Part shown: in pieces, positions 8,437-16,148 of the stretch | Layout of the letters: every line of letters begins with the position of its first letter | How positions within the stretch are numbered: the stretch's first letter is position 1 | From: Betaproteobacteria bacterium Ga0074130 | GTDB taxonomy: Bacteria > Pseudomonadota > Gammaproteobacteria > Burkholderiales > Rhodocyclaceae | Length of the DNA stretch: 64,000 nucleotides | NCBI GenBank assembly: GCA_001464495.1 | Contig: LNDZ01000019.1 | Location: 1-64,000 of the forward strand | Reading direction: 5' to 3' | Notes under the pieces: model-generated | What the model saw: only the letters and a program-made list of their open reading frames with translations | Told to the model about the DNA's origin: nothing | The model's database searches: none | Position numbers and translations under genes: made by a program

Positions 8437-10599
8437 ATGATTCGCTCCTCTAAATTCAAGGTGTCACGTTCATCGATCGGATGTTCTGGGCACCTCCTTT
8501 TGTTGTGTGCTACGTCAGCTTTTGCACAGGGAAGTGTTGTTCTTCCCGAGGTTGAGGTTACGGCAAAAGCTGCTGATCCTATCGAGCTCCGCCGCCATTC
8601 AAGCGCTGGCAAAATTGTTGTCGGACGAGAAGAGCTTGATTCCATGAACGCTGCTAGTGTGGGCGAGCTATTGAGCAAGCTGCCCGGGGCAGGCTTGTTT
8701 ACTGACATGGATAACAGCCCACGTGGAAGAGGGCGAGGACCGGATCGGAACATGCCGCAGATCATGGTGGATGGTCAGCCCTTGCCAGGTGGAGGGCGAA
8801 ATCCAGCTGCTGCACTGAGACTCCCCGTTGAGCTTATCGAGCGCGTAGAAATTATCCGTAACAGCACTCCAGAGTTTCCCGTGTTGGGGTCGGGTGGGGT
8901 TGTTAATCTCATCCTCCGTGATGTTCCGAGTAAGCCGGTTCGAAGTTTCAAGCTTGGTGTTGGCACTATGAAGGGTGAGCCAATGCTACGTCTGGAAGGG
9001 CAGTACGGTGAGTCGGGCAAGGGCGATTTTGGATACATGCTTTCTGGTGCGATTAACAGTCGTTCGAGTGTCGGAAATAGTGAACGCAACTCTGTGAGCT
9101 ATACCGGCGGTGTGCCTAGCGGGACCTTAGATGAGCGGACCCAAACTCAAGGGCGAGATACAAATATCACGTTAAGCCCTCGGTTTAGCTGGAAACTGAA
9201 TGAAGGTGATCGGCTGACAATCTCCCCCTTTTTGACGTACACCGAGGCTGACCAAAATTCAAATTTACTTCGTAGTACAAGTGGGGTGGCCAGCCGCGAT
9301 ACCTATGAAGATGAGACTAAACGCTTATCAAGCCGGGTAATGACTGAATGGCGGAGACAAGGCTCGGGAGGCAGTGAAACGACTGCGCGTTTGATGCTGC
9401 AGCAGGAAAGTGATGATCAGTCTCGTCTGACCCGCCGTTATGACGGCAGTGGATCTTTGACCTCAAGTTTGAGTGAAAGAAATCAGCGGAATGAAAATGA
9501 GTGGATGGTTGACATCAAGCGTAAGCAAGCTGTTTTTGACAGCCATCTGTTAACCGGAGCGATTGAAATTCGCAGAAGCACCTCAGACGATGAGCAGCGT
9601 CGCTGGGGTAGCACCAATTCATTTAATCGTGCCTCGCTGGAAGACTCGCGAAAGGTTGCTTGGGTTCAAGATGAATGGCAGCTCGCAGACGCGCATGTCC
9701 TCACTCCCGGTTTGCGTTGGCAGATACTTGATACTCGAATCGACGATACGCAAGTGGGTCGGATCCAACGGACTGAGCGTTCGCTCGATCCTTCCTTGCA
9801 TTATCTTTGGCAGATTTCAGAGGCATGGAATTTTCGTGCAAGTGTTGCTCACAATACCCGGGCTCCTCGGACTAATGATTTAAGCCCATTTGCGCGTCAG
9901 GCAAACGGCACAAACTCATCGAGTAATCCTGATAGAGGGGGTAACTCGAATTTGCGTGCGGAAAAACTCGAGAGTATTGAGGTCGGCATAGAGCACTTCT
10001 TGCCGGGGCGTGCAGGGACAGTCGGTTTGTCAATGTTTAATCGAGACATTGATAACTACGCTCAGCGACTAGTGCAATTTGACAGTGGAACTAGCCGATG
10101 GATCGAACGTCCCTATAACGTTGGTTCTGCACGGCAACAGGGCGCGCTGGTGGATTTCAAGTCACGCATGGATGTGCTGGATATGCCCCAACTCACCTTG
10201 CGAGGCAATATGGCCTATACAGATACGCAAGTACTAGAGAAAGTTGCCGGCCTTGGGGCGGGGGAAGGTCCGCGAAAGAGCCTCAATCTTGGGGTGGATT
10301 ACGATATCAAATCAATCGCGCTGACGCTGGGTGGAAACTTCAATTACATTTCTTCACTTGATCGCGAAAGCAGCGCCACGGTTAAGCAATTACAAGGCGC
10401 TCGTCGTCAGCTTGATCTCTATGCACTTTATAAGCTAGATCGTCAGATTTCGATTCGATTCACCGCTAATAACGTCACGAAAGAAGATCGTCGTAACTCT
10501 CTTGTCGAAACAGATAGTTCGGGAAGTGTTGTTCGCACAGAACGCGACTTTTTAGCCGGTATTGCCACATACATGATCACGCTAGAGGCTCGCTACTGA
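8437..10599 (+). CDS. TonB-dependent outer-membrane receptor
   Basis: Outer-membrane ligand-gated transporter, 720 aa. A signal peptide ends near CATSAFAQ. It is followed by VLPEVEVTA, an N-terminal plug (roughly 40-165) with IMVDGQPLPGGG and VELIERVEIIRN, then a 22-strand-type barrel ending in alternating residues and a terminal aromatic (LEARY). Substrate cannot be read from sequence. Proximity to iron genes and candidate Fur sites suggests a ferric siderophore. The ATG at 8437 is preferred over a GTG four codons earlier because GTGTGGGA provides a spaced ribosome site. The arginine-rich plug segment RGRGRGPDRN is somewhat unusual. Confidence 0.9.
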   Translation: MIRSSKFKVSRSSIGCSGHLLLLCATSAFAQGSVVLPEVEVTAKAADPIELRRHSSAGKIVVGREELDSMNAASVGELLSKLPGAGLFTDMDNSPRGRGRGPDRNMPQIMVDGQPLPGGGRNPAAALRLPVELIERVEIIRNSTPEFPVLGSGGVVNLILRDVPSKPVRSFKLGVGTMKGEPMLRLEGQYGESGKGDFGYMLSGAINSRSSVGNSERNSVSYTGGVPSGTLDERTQTQGRDTNITLSPRFSWKLNEGDRLTISPFLTYTEADQNSNLLRSTSGVASRDTYEDETKRLSSRVMTEWRRQGSGGSETTARLMLQQESDDQSRLTRRYDGSGSLTSSLSERNQRNENEWMVDIKRKQAVFDSHLLTGAIEIRRSTSDDEQRRWGSTNSFNRASLEDSRKVAWVQDEWQLADAHVLTPGLRWQILDTRIDDTQVGRIQRTERSLDPSLHYLWQISEAWNFRASVAHNTRAPRTNDLSPFARQANGTNSSSNPDRGGNSNLRAEKLESIEVGIEHFLPGRAGTVGLSMFNRDIDNYAQRLVQFDSGTSRWIERPYNVGSARQQGALVDFKSRMDVLDMPQLTLRGNMAYTDTQVLEKVAGLGAGEGPRKSLNLGVDYDIKSIALTLGGNFNYISSLDRESSATVKQLQGARRQLDLYALYKLDRQISIRFTANNVTKEDRRNSLVETDSSGSVVRTERDFLAGIATYMITLEARY

Positions 10600-10818
10600 G
10601 TATCTAGTTGAGTGTTCTAGTCCTAGCCTGCCTGTCGGATGGCGTTTCAGGCCAATCATGCCCGCACGATAGGGGCGATGGCGCTCCGCCAGTGAAGATA
10701 ATCTGTACCCTCAATCCTTCTTTGGCAAAGGCGGGCGGCAGCGCAACCTGTAGCGCACGGCCCTTGCTTAAGCCTTTGCTTGTAATGTGACGATACAGAT
10801 AGCGTCGTGACGGAGGGC
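10600..10818. other. Intergenic stretch, no recognisable gene
   Basis: About 220 bp after the TonB receptor. Frames exist on both strands, but none has a ribosome site or a protein I recognise. It adjoins the IS3 orfA remnant and may be further mobile-element debris. Confidence 0.4.
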
Positions 10819-10995
10819 TCACCCATTTGTGAGTTCTCCCTTAAACATATGCGCCTCGATGCGCATATGCATGCGACTGTGCTTTGCCTCCAGTGCGCCA
10901 AGACGCTTCGCTACGTCCGGCACCGAATGGTCACGCTCCGTGATTTGTTTCACCGCCTCAATCTTGAGTTCTTCCGGGTAACGCTTGTTGCTCAT
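10819..10995 (-). pseudogene. IS3-family orfA remnant
   Basis: Starts MSNKRYPEELKIEAVKQITE and continues ERDHSVPDVAKRLG, the N-terminal helix-turn-helix of IS3-type OrfA transposase proteins (usual length about 90-100 aa). After RLG the frame departs from the family and stops at residue 58, and no orfB is present downstream. The element is therefore a deleted fragment. The ATG is preceded by the expected upstream part of an IS end. Confidence 0.75.
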
Positions 10996-11040
10996 GACGA
11001 CTCCTTGGTTGCCTGATATTTTAGGCTTCGGAGCGTCTAG

Positions 11041-11058
11041 AGATCCCGGGGCGATTCA
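11041..11058. mobile_element. Probable IS3-type terminal end
   Basis: Read on the minus strand this is TGAATCGCCCCGGGATCT, resembling the TGAATCGCCCCGG-type ends of IS3-group elements, placed about 45 bp before the orfA start as expected for the left end. No matching right end was found, so the element cannot move by itself. Confidence 0.5.
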
Positions 11059-11231
11059 CAGCATCGAATAAAGCTCAGTAAAACCGCGTCGATCAATCCT
11101 TTCCCCCGTCCGTTTTAGAGTCGGTGGTCTGTTCTGCGCCTAGGTTAGTAATCGCCGCAAATCAACACCCCCTATTTTGTTCTTACACATTCTTACGCTA
11201 GGTGTTCATGCGACAACTTGAGTGTTTGTGT

Positions 11232-11256
11232 AATAATGAGAACGGTTTTCATTATT
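11232..11256. promoter_or_regulatory. Candidate Fur box, strong dyad
   Basis: AATAATGA-gaacggttt-TCATTATT is a perfect 8-bp dyad with the ATAATGA/TCATTAT halves typical of Fur sites. It lies upstream of the small reading frame at 11332 and the PepSY gene, and probably places the 11.3-16 kb cassette under iron control. Confidence 0.7.
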
Positions 11257-11331
11257 TATTTTTTGTAATGGGAAATGTGGGCTGCCAAAGATTGTCTAGC
11301 GGCGGTAAGCACTCTGATTTGATATAAAAAC

Positions 11332-11517
11332 ATGGCTGATTTGAATAATAAGGTACTTCTTGTAGGGGGGGGCAGCTGGCTATTTGCGGCTCAAGCTCAG
11401 TTGGCACAAGTGCGCTTATTACGCTTGAGCGGTGTCGCCGATCTGGTTAAGTCATTAGCTGGGAAATCTTTAGCTTCAACTCGTGATGCGACAAGCAAGG
11501 GCCAGCAATATGCTTGA
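11332..11517 (+). CDS. Possible small leader protein, unknown
   Basis: A 61-residue frame starting MADLNNKVLLVGGGSWLFAA with an amphipathic/hydrophobic middle and no recognised domain. It is the first frame after the Fur dyad, and its stop overlaps the PepSY ATG by 8 bp, which favours translational coupling. Against it: no clear Shine-Dalgarno before the ATG. A run of eight G (11365-11372) falls early in the frame, so length change there would abolish it. It could equally be untranslated leader. Confidence 0.3.
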   Translation: MADLNNKVLLVGGGSWLFAAQAQLAQVRLLRLSGVADLVKSLAGKSLASTRDATSKGQQYA

Positions 11518-12148
11518 TGCATCTAACAAAGTCTCATCTCTTGCAGTGCCGCGTCGTTCCTCATGGCTGAAAACCCTACATCTGTGGCACTGGATCAGTT
11601 CTGCGCTATGTCTGCTTGGCATGCTCATGTTCAGTCTTACCGGCTTTACGTTGAACCATGCGACGCAGATCGAGGCAGATCCGAAAATCGTTAACCAGAG
11701 GGCGGTAGTTTCACCCGATGTGCTACGTGACCTCAATGCAGCTGTGGATAGCCAGCAGCTCCCCGTCTCGTTTCGTGACTGGCTCAACCGCAGCTGGCGT
11801 ATTGATCCGTCACCTGATACTGCTGAATGGTCTACTGAAGAGCTTTATCTACCCATGCCTCGCCCTGGTGGCGATGCATGGTTGCGTGTAGATCTGGCCA
11901 CTGGCGAGGCTGAGTATGAGCTGACTGACCGTGGTTGGATTTCCTATCTCAATGACCTGCATAAAGGTAGGAATGCCGGAGGTGCTTGGAGTTGGTTCAT
12001 CGATATTTTTGCGGCCCTGTGCCTAGTGTTCTCGATCACCGGCCTGCTTATTCTTAAATTCCATGCGGTTAATAGACCCCTGACGTGGCCGATGGTTGGC
12101 CTGGGAATTATTGTTCCCGTACTGCTTGTGTTGTTGCTTGTTCACTAA
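11510..12148 (+). CDS. PepSY-associated transmembrane protein
   Basis: A 212-residue inner-membrane protein. A first helix around LHLWHWISSALCLLGMLMF, with two histidines, begins soon after the N-terminus. A periplasmic domain follows, then two more helices, the second starting at AWSWFIDIFAALCLV and the last ending at VLLLVH. The pattern matches the PepSY-associated TM family, often found with siderophore receptors, where members may pass electrons to ferric complexes. I take the ATG at 11510; an upstream ATG at 11483 adds nine residues. It begins the PepSY-DUF2271-DUF4198-ApbE-diflavin run, so an electron conduit across the inner membrane is inferred. Confidence 0.8.
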   Translation: MLDASNKVSSLAVPRRSSWLKTLHLWHWISSALCLLGMLMFSLTGFTLNHATQIEADPKIVNQRAVVSPDVLRDLNAAVDSQQLPVSFRDWLNRSWRIDPSPDTAEWSTEELYLPMPRPGGDAWLRVDLATGEAEYELTDRGWISYLNDLHKGRNAGGAWSWFIDIFAALCLVFSITGLLILKFHAVNRPLTWPMVGLGIIVPVLLVLLLVH

Positions 12149-12167
12149 CTTCTCGAAGGTAGATGCT

Positions 12168-12683
12168 ATGAAATTTCGCTATACATTCGCATTGGGTGCC
12201 CCACTCATGGGGGCCAATGCAATGGCTGCTGATTTGAATGTCACAATTGATGTTCCACAGATCAAAACGGCTGAATATCACAAACCTTATCTTGCTGTTT
12301 GGGTTGAAAAACCGGATCAAACCTTCGCTGCCAATCTGGCAGTACTCTACGACCTGAAGAAGAAAGATAACGCCGGTACCAAGTGGCTCAAGGATATGCG
12401 CCAATGGTGGCGAAAGAGTGGCCGTGATTTGACCATGCCTGTCGATGGCGTGTCTGGCGCCACGCGCGCACCTGGTGAGCATACGTTTGGCTTTAGCCAA
12501 GGGAAGGCTCCGCTAGGCAATCTGCCCGCTGGCGAATACCAGCTGGTAGTTGAGGCCTCCCGTGAGGCGGGTGGTCGTGAGGTCGTGAAGGTGCCCTTCA
12601 CGTGGCCAGCAAAGACCGCTAAAACGACGACTGCTCAAGGCCAGGAAGAGCTGGGCAAAATCTCTGTGCAAGTTAAACCCTGA
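12168..12683 (+). CDS. DUF2271 periplasmic protein with flavinylation-like motif
   Basis: A 171-residue exported protein. A signal peptide (about 1-20, ending AMAAD) is followed by a DUF2271 beta-sandwich containing YLAVWVEKPD and the WLKDMRQWW segment. The ATG at 12168 has GAAGGT upstream. The striking feature is DGVSGATR at 93-100. It resembles the D-x-x-SGAT motif on which ApbE attaches FMN to Thr in NqrC/RnfG proteins, which would make Thr99 the acceptor. With an apbE gene two positions downstream, I infer a covalently flavinylated periplasmic electron carrier. Confidence 0.8.
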   Translation: MKFRYTFALGAPLMGANAMAADLNVTIDVPQIKTAEYHKPYLAVWVEKPDQTFAANLAVLYDLKKKDNAGTKWLKDMRQWWRKSGRDLTMPVDGVSGATRAPGEHTFGFSQGKAPLGNLPAGEYQLVVEASREAGGREVVKVPFTWPAKTAKTTTAQGQEELGKISVQVKP

Positions 12684-12700
12684 TTCGAGGAGTGATAACG

Positions 12701-13522
12701 ATGATTTCCAAGTTCAAGAAATCGGCCCTGCTGGCGCTAGTTGTAGGGGTTTTGCCTTTTAGTGTCCATGCGCATCGCAACTGGATTCTGCCTTCAGCTA
12801 CTGTTCTTGAGGATAAAGGCGCGTGGCTGACCGTTGATGCCTCTCTTGCTGAAGATGTATTTGATCTTGAGCGCCCACAGAAGCTGGACGAGTTGGTGAT
12901 CTATGGTCCAGATGGCTCAAAGCTCTCTCCGGAAAATATGTTCACTGGCAAGCTACGGAGTAGTTTTGATTTGCAGCTGAACAAGGTCGGTACCTATCGC
13001 ATCAGCATCGTTCGCGAAAGCGTTACGGCAAGTTACAAGTTGAATGGTGAGACCAAGCGCTTCCGCGGTGAGGAAAAGGACATGGCTAAGCAGATTCCTG
13101 CGGAAGCCAAGGATATCGTGGTGACGCGTAATTATGCGCGTCAAGATATTTTCGCAACTGCCGAGAAGCCGACCAATACCGTGCTTAAGCCAACTGGCGT
13201 AGGAATTGAGCTGGAGGCGATTACGCATCCGAATGAGCTATATGTCGGTGAAACGGCCAAGTTCCGGCTGCTACTTGATGGCAAGCCTTTGGCCGGGCAT
13301 TTGTTTGGCATTATCCCCGGCGGCGTCCGCTACCGTGGCGTGCTGAACGAAATAGCAGTGACCACTGACGCCAAGGGTGAGTTCAGCGTCAAGTGGCCGG
13401 CGGGGGGTATGTATTGGCTAAATGCTAGCTATCCCGCCCGTTCTGCAGCAGCAACGCCTGGCGCTACACCCCCGTCACGTCGAGTGTCTTACTCGGCCAC
13501 GCTTGAGGTGCTTCCTCAATAA
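12701..13522 (+). CDS. DUF4198 periplasmic protein
   Basis: A 273-residue exported protein with a signal peptide ending near FSVHAHRN, then a domain of the DUF4198 type, formerly grouped with nickel/cobalt-uptake components. HRNWILPS just after cleavage is a common DUF4198 opening that may bind metal through the His. The C-terminal half, GELYVGETAKFRLLLDGKPL-like, looks like an Ig fold. The ATG at 12701 has GAGG at 12687-12690; an upstream GTG would be too close. It lies 17 bp after the DUF2271 gene and is probably co-translated. Role unknown; metal or siderophore binding is plausible. Confidence 0.8.
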   Translation: MISKFKKSALLALVVGVLPFSVHAHRNWILPSATVLEDKGAWLTVDASLAEDVFDLERPQKLDELVIYGPDGSKLSPENMFTGKLRSSFDLQLNKVGTYRISIVRESVTASYKLNGETKRFRGEEKDMAKQIPAEAKDIVVTRNYARQDIFATAEKPTNTVLKPTGVGIELEAITHPNELYVGETAKFRLLLDGKPLAGHLFGIIPGGVRYRGVLNEIAVTTDAKGEFSVKWPAGGMYWLNASYPARSAAATPGATPPSRRVSYSATLEVLPQ

Positions 13523-13585
13523 ATCTTGACCTTTAAGCGATGAGTACTTGGCAGGTCCTGTGTGCAGGGCCTGCCCTTATTATCT

Positions 13586-14599
13586 ATGCAGCGCGTCATC
13601 GTCCCTGACGAAATCGATAGTCGTTCTCCACCACTAGCAAGCCTAGTCCGCGACTACGTGGGCGAAAGCATGGGTACGACCTGGTCTGTGCGGGTAGTCG
13701 ATAGTCGTCAGGCCGAGCCTCCCAATTGGCAGGCCGGCATACAGCATCAGCTTGATCAGGTGGTTGCCGAGATGAGTCACTGGCGGGCAGACTCGGAGCT
13801 CGGGCGTTTTAATCGCGCAGAGGCGGGCAGTTGGCATGTGATGTCACCCGCATTTGCTGAGGTCATGGCGTATGCGTTGGAAGTGGCTGCGCACAGCCGG
13901 GGCGCTTATGACCCAAGCGCTGGTGCGCTGGTTAACCTGTGGGGCTTTGGTCCGACGGGTAACTCTGTGACCTATAACAGCCCTCATTTCCGTTTTCCGG
14001 ATGCCGCGCAGATTGCTGCTGCGCGTGCGCAATGCGGTTGGCAAAAGTTACGATTTGAGCCTGAGAGTCGCCGCTTATTTCAGCCTGGCAGTATTCAGCT
14101 CGACTTGTCGGCGGTGGCTAAGGGCTTTGCAGTTGATCATGTGGCGCGCTATCTCGAAGGTGAAGGACTGCACCACTATTTGCTCGAGGTGGGTGGCGAA
14201 TTGCGTGGTGCCGGCATGAAGCGTGATGGTCAGCCTTGGTGGGTGGGCCTAGAGGTGCCAGAGGCCTCTTCGTTGCCCGTTACCTTGGCCGCATTGCATG
14301 GATTAAGTATTGCCAGCTCCGGCGATTACCGACGTTATTTTGAGTATGAAGGGCAGCTCTATGCTCACACAGTGGACCCACGTAGTGGTTATCCACTGAA
14401 CAATCAGGTTGCTGCGGTGACGGTTTTGCACAGGCAGTGCATGGCGGCTGATGCACTTTCAACTGCACTCATGGTGATGGGGCCAGAGGTAGGTTTGCAG
14501 TGGGCTGATGCGCATGGCATTGCCGCACGCTTTCTGCTGCGCGCTGGTGATACCTATAGCGAGCTGCTGACACGCCGAATGAGCGAGATGCTGCAGTAA
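13586..14599 (+). CDS. apbE: FAD:protein FMN transferase ApbE
   Basis: Attaches FMN covalently to a Thr/Ser of a target protein, using FAD and Mg2+. Family motifs are present in order: MGTTWSVRV, GAYDPSAGALVNLWGFG, LDLSAVAKGFAVD, GGELRGAG, HTVDPRSGYPL and ADALSTALMVMG. The 337-residue frame has no clear signal peptide or lipobox, although many ApbE proteins are periplasmic, so its location is uncertain. A GTG eight codons earlier is an alternative start. Its stop overlaps the next ATG (TAATG). The likely client in the same run is the DUF2271 protein. Confidence 0.9.
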   Translation: MQRVIVPDEIDSRSPPLASLVRDYVGESMGTTWSVRVVDSRQAEPPNWQAGIQHQLDQVVAEMSHWRADSELGRFNRAEAGSWHVMSPAFAEVMAYALEVAAHSRGAYDPSAGALVNLWGFGPTGNSVTYNSPHFRFPDAAQIAAARAQCGWQKLRFEPESRRLFQPGSIQLDLSAVAKGFAVDHVARYLEGEGLHHYLLEVGGELRGAGMKRDGQPWWVGLEVPEASSLPVTLAALHGLSIASSGDYRRYFEYEGQLYAHTVDPRSGYPLNNQVAAVTVLHRQCMAADALSTALMVMGPEVGLQWADAHGIAARFLLRAGDTYSELLTRRMSEMLQ

Positions 14600-15975
14600 T
14601 GCTACCGACTGATTTGTTCCTTGATCCATCTTCACGCCTGTACTGCGCTGTGCTGAGCGGGCTGGCGTATGTTGCCGTGTGTGCAGCTATTGTGTGGCGC
14701 GCGCGTAATCGCCGTCAACAATTCGCTGCGGTCGAGACTGCAGCCGCAGGTAGCCCGACTTGGCTTGTTGCGTTTGCTAGTCAAACCGGTATGGCCGAAG
14801 CGCTTGCCCTGCATGCCGCGCAGCGGTTAAATCTAGCGGGCATGTCGGCCCAGTTGGCTGTGCTGGACTCGCTCACGTGCGAGCAGATGGTGCGGGCCGA
14901 GCGCGTACTGTTTATTGTCAGCACGTATGGTGAGGGTGATTGCCCTGACAATGCAGGCCGTTTCGAATCTATGCTGATGAGTGAGCCGGCGCAACTCGCA
15001 GCGGTGTATGTTGGGGTGTTGGCCTTGGGCGATGCAAGCTATGCCGCCTACTGTGGGTTCGGGCGGCGTCTTGATGCCTGGTTACTCGCGTCACATGCTC
15101 AGCCACTATTCGCACGGATCGAGGTCGATCGTGGCGATTCAGCCGCATTGGCCTTTTGGCATCAACAACTTAACCATCTGGCCGGTAGCAGTGATGCGCC
15201 AGACTGGGCCGCACCAGCGTTTGAAAGTTGGCAGTTGCAGGGGAGGCGCTTGCTGAATCTTGGTAGTCAGGGTTCGCCTCTGTTTGAGTTGATGTTGGTC
15301 CCTGTGTCCGGTGTATTGCCGCAATGGCAATCGGGCGATTTGGTGCAAATCCTTGCCCTTGTCGACACGGGACGCCATCGAGATTATTCGATAGCCTCTT
15401 TGCCCGATGAGGGCGGCGTCAAGCTACTTGTTCGTTTGCATTGTGATGCGCAAGGTTATATCGGAAAGGTTTCCGGGTGGCTTACACAGGAGGCTGCGAT
15501 TGGTGAGTCGATTAAGTTGCGTGTGCGCCCGCATCGCTTGTTCCGCCTTGAAGAGAATCTATCGCGACCGCTGATTTTTATTGGTAATGGTAGTGGTTTG
15601 GCCGGGCTGCTGGGTCATTTAAAAGCGCGGATAGCTGCACGGCAGTCTGCCAACTGGTTGATCTATGGCGAACGCAATAGGGCTCATGATTCCTTATATG
15701 CCGACACCCTAGAGGGGTGGTTGAGCACAGGTTCGTTGCGGCGACTAGACCGCACATTTTCTCGCGACGGAGAGCGGCTACGCTATGTTCAGGATGTGTT
15801 GCGAGAGGCCGCTGACGAGCTGCGCATCTGGATTGCTAACGGTGCCGCACTTTATGTCTGTGGCAGCTTACAAGGCATGGCCTCTGGTGTTGATCTGGCC
15901 TTAACTGAAGTGCTGGGTGATGAAGCTGTAAGCGCACTCAAATTTGAAGGCCGCTACCGCCGAGATGTGTACTAA
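14599..15975 (+). CDS. Membrane-anchored diflavin (flavodoxin/FNR-type) reductase
   Basis: A 458-residue protein. It has an N-terminal membrane helix (about 14-33) and a flavodoxin domain with FMN-loop SQTGMAE (61-67) and STYGEG (108-113). A FAD and NAD(P)H-binding module follows with RDYSIAS, IFIGNGSGLAG and the C-terminal YVCGSLQGMASGVD and FEGRYRRDVY. This is the layout of cytochrome P450 reductase or sulfite reductase alpha (CysJ), but membrane-tethered and with a shortened connecting domain. It probably takes electrons from NADPH and feeds the PepSY/flavoprotein chain. A supply to CysI cannot be excluded. Confidence 0.85.
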   Translation: MLPTDLFLDPSSRLYCAVLSGLAYVAVCAAIVWRARNRRQQFAAVETAAAGSPTWLVAFASQTGMAEALALHAAQRLNLAGMSAQLAVLDSLTCEQMVRAERVLFIVSTYGEGDCPDNAGRFESMLMSEPAQLAAVYVGVLALGDASYAAYCGFGRRLDAWLLASHAQPLFARIEVDRGDSAALAFWHQQLNHLAGSSDAPDWAAPAFESWQLQGRRLLNLGSQGSPLFELMLVPVSGVLPQWQSGDLVQILALVDTGRHRDYSIASLPDEGGVKLLVRLHCDAQGYIGKVSGWLTQEAAIGESIKLRVRPHRLFRLEENLSRPLIFIGNGSGLAGLLGHLKARIAARQSANWLIYGERNRAHDSLYADTLEGWLSTGSLRRLDRTFSRDGERLRYVQDVLREAADELRIWIANGAALYVCGSLQGMASGVDLALTEVLGDEAVSALKFEGRYRRDVY

Positions 15976-16032
15976 GTCATTTTCTATGTAAATTTTCCAG
16001 AAAAATTCTTTCAATTTGTTGCAAATACATAT

Positions 16033-16051
16033 GAGAACGATTATCATCTAT
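16033..16051. promoter_or_regulatory. Candidate Fur box upstream of receptor
   Basis: GAGAACGATTATCATCTAT, matching the Fur consensus at about 12 of 19 positions with an intact ATTATCAT core, about 100 bp before the start of the Fiu-type receptor. Confidence 0.6.
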
Positions 16052-16148
16052 TCAGATTGATAGCCAGCCATCTGTTCCGGTGTTGCATCTACGCGAACGG
16101 CAGAACGCCAGCCACTTTGTGAAACCTGCAACCCATGAAGGACTACAG

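Noticed and set aside
10604..10822. Minus-strand frame of 72 residues before the IS3 remnant
   Set aside because: No ribosome site, no recognisable family, and neighbouring mobile-element debris; not called a gene.
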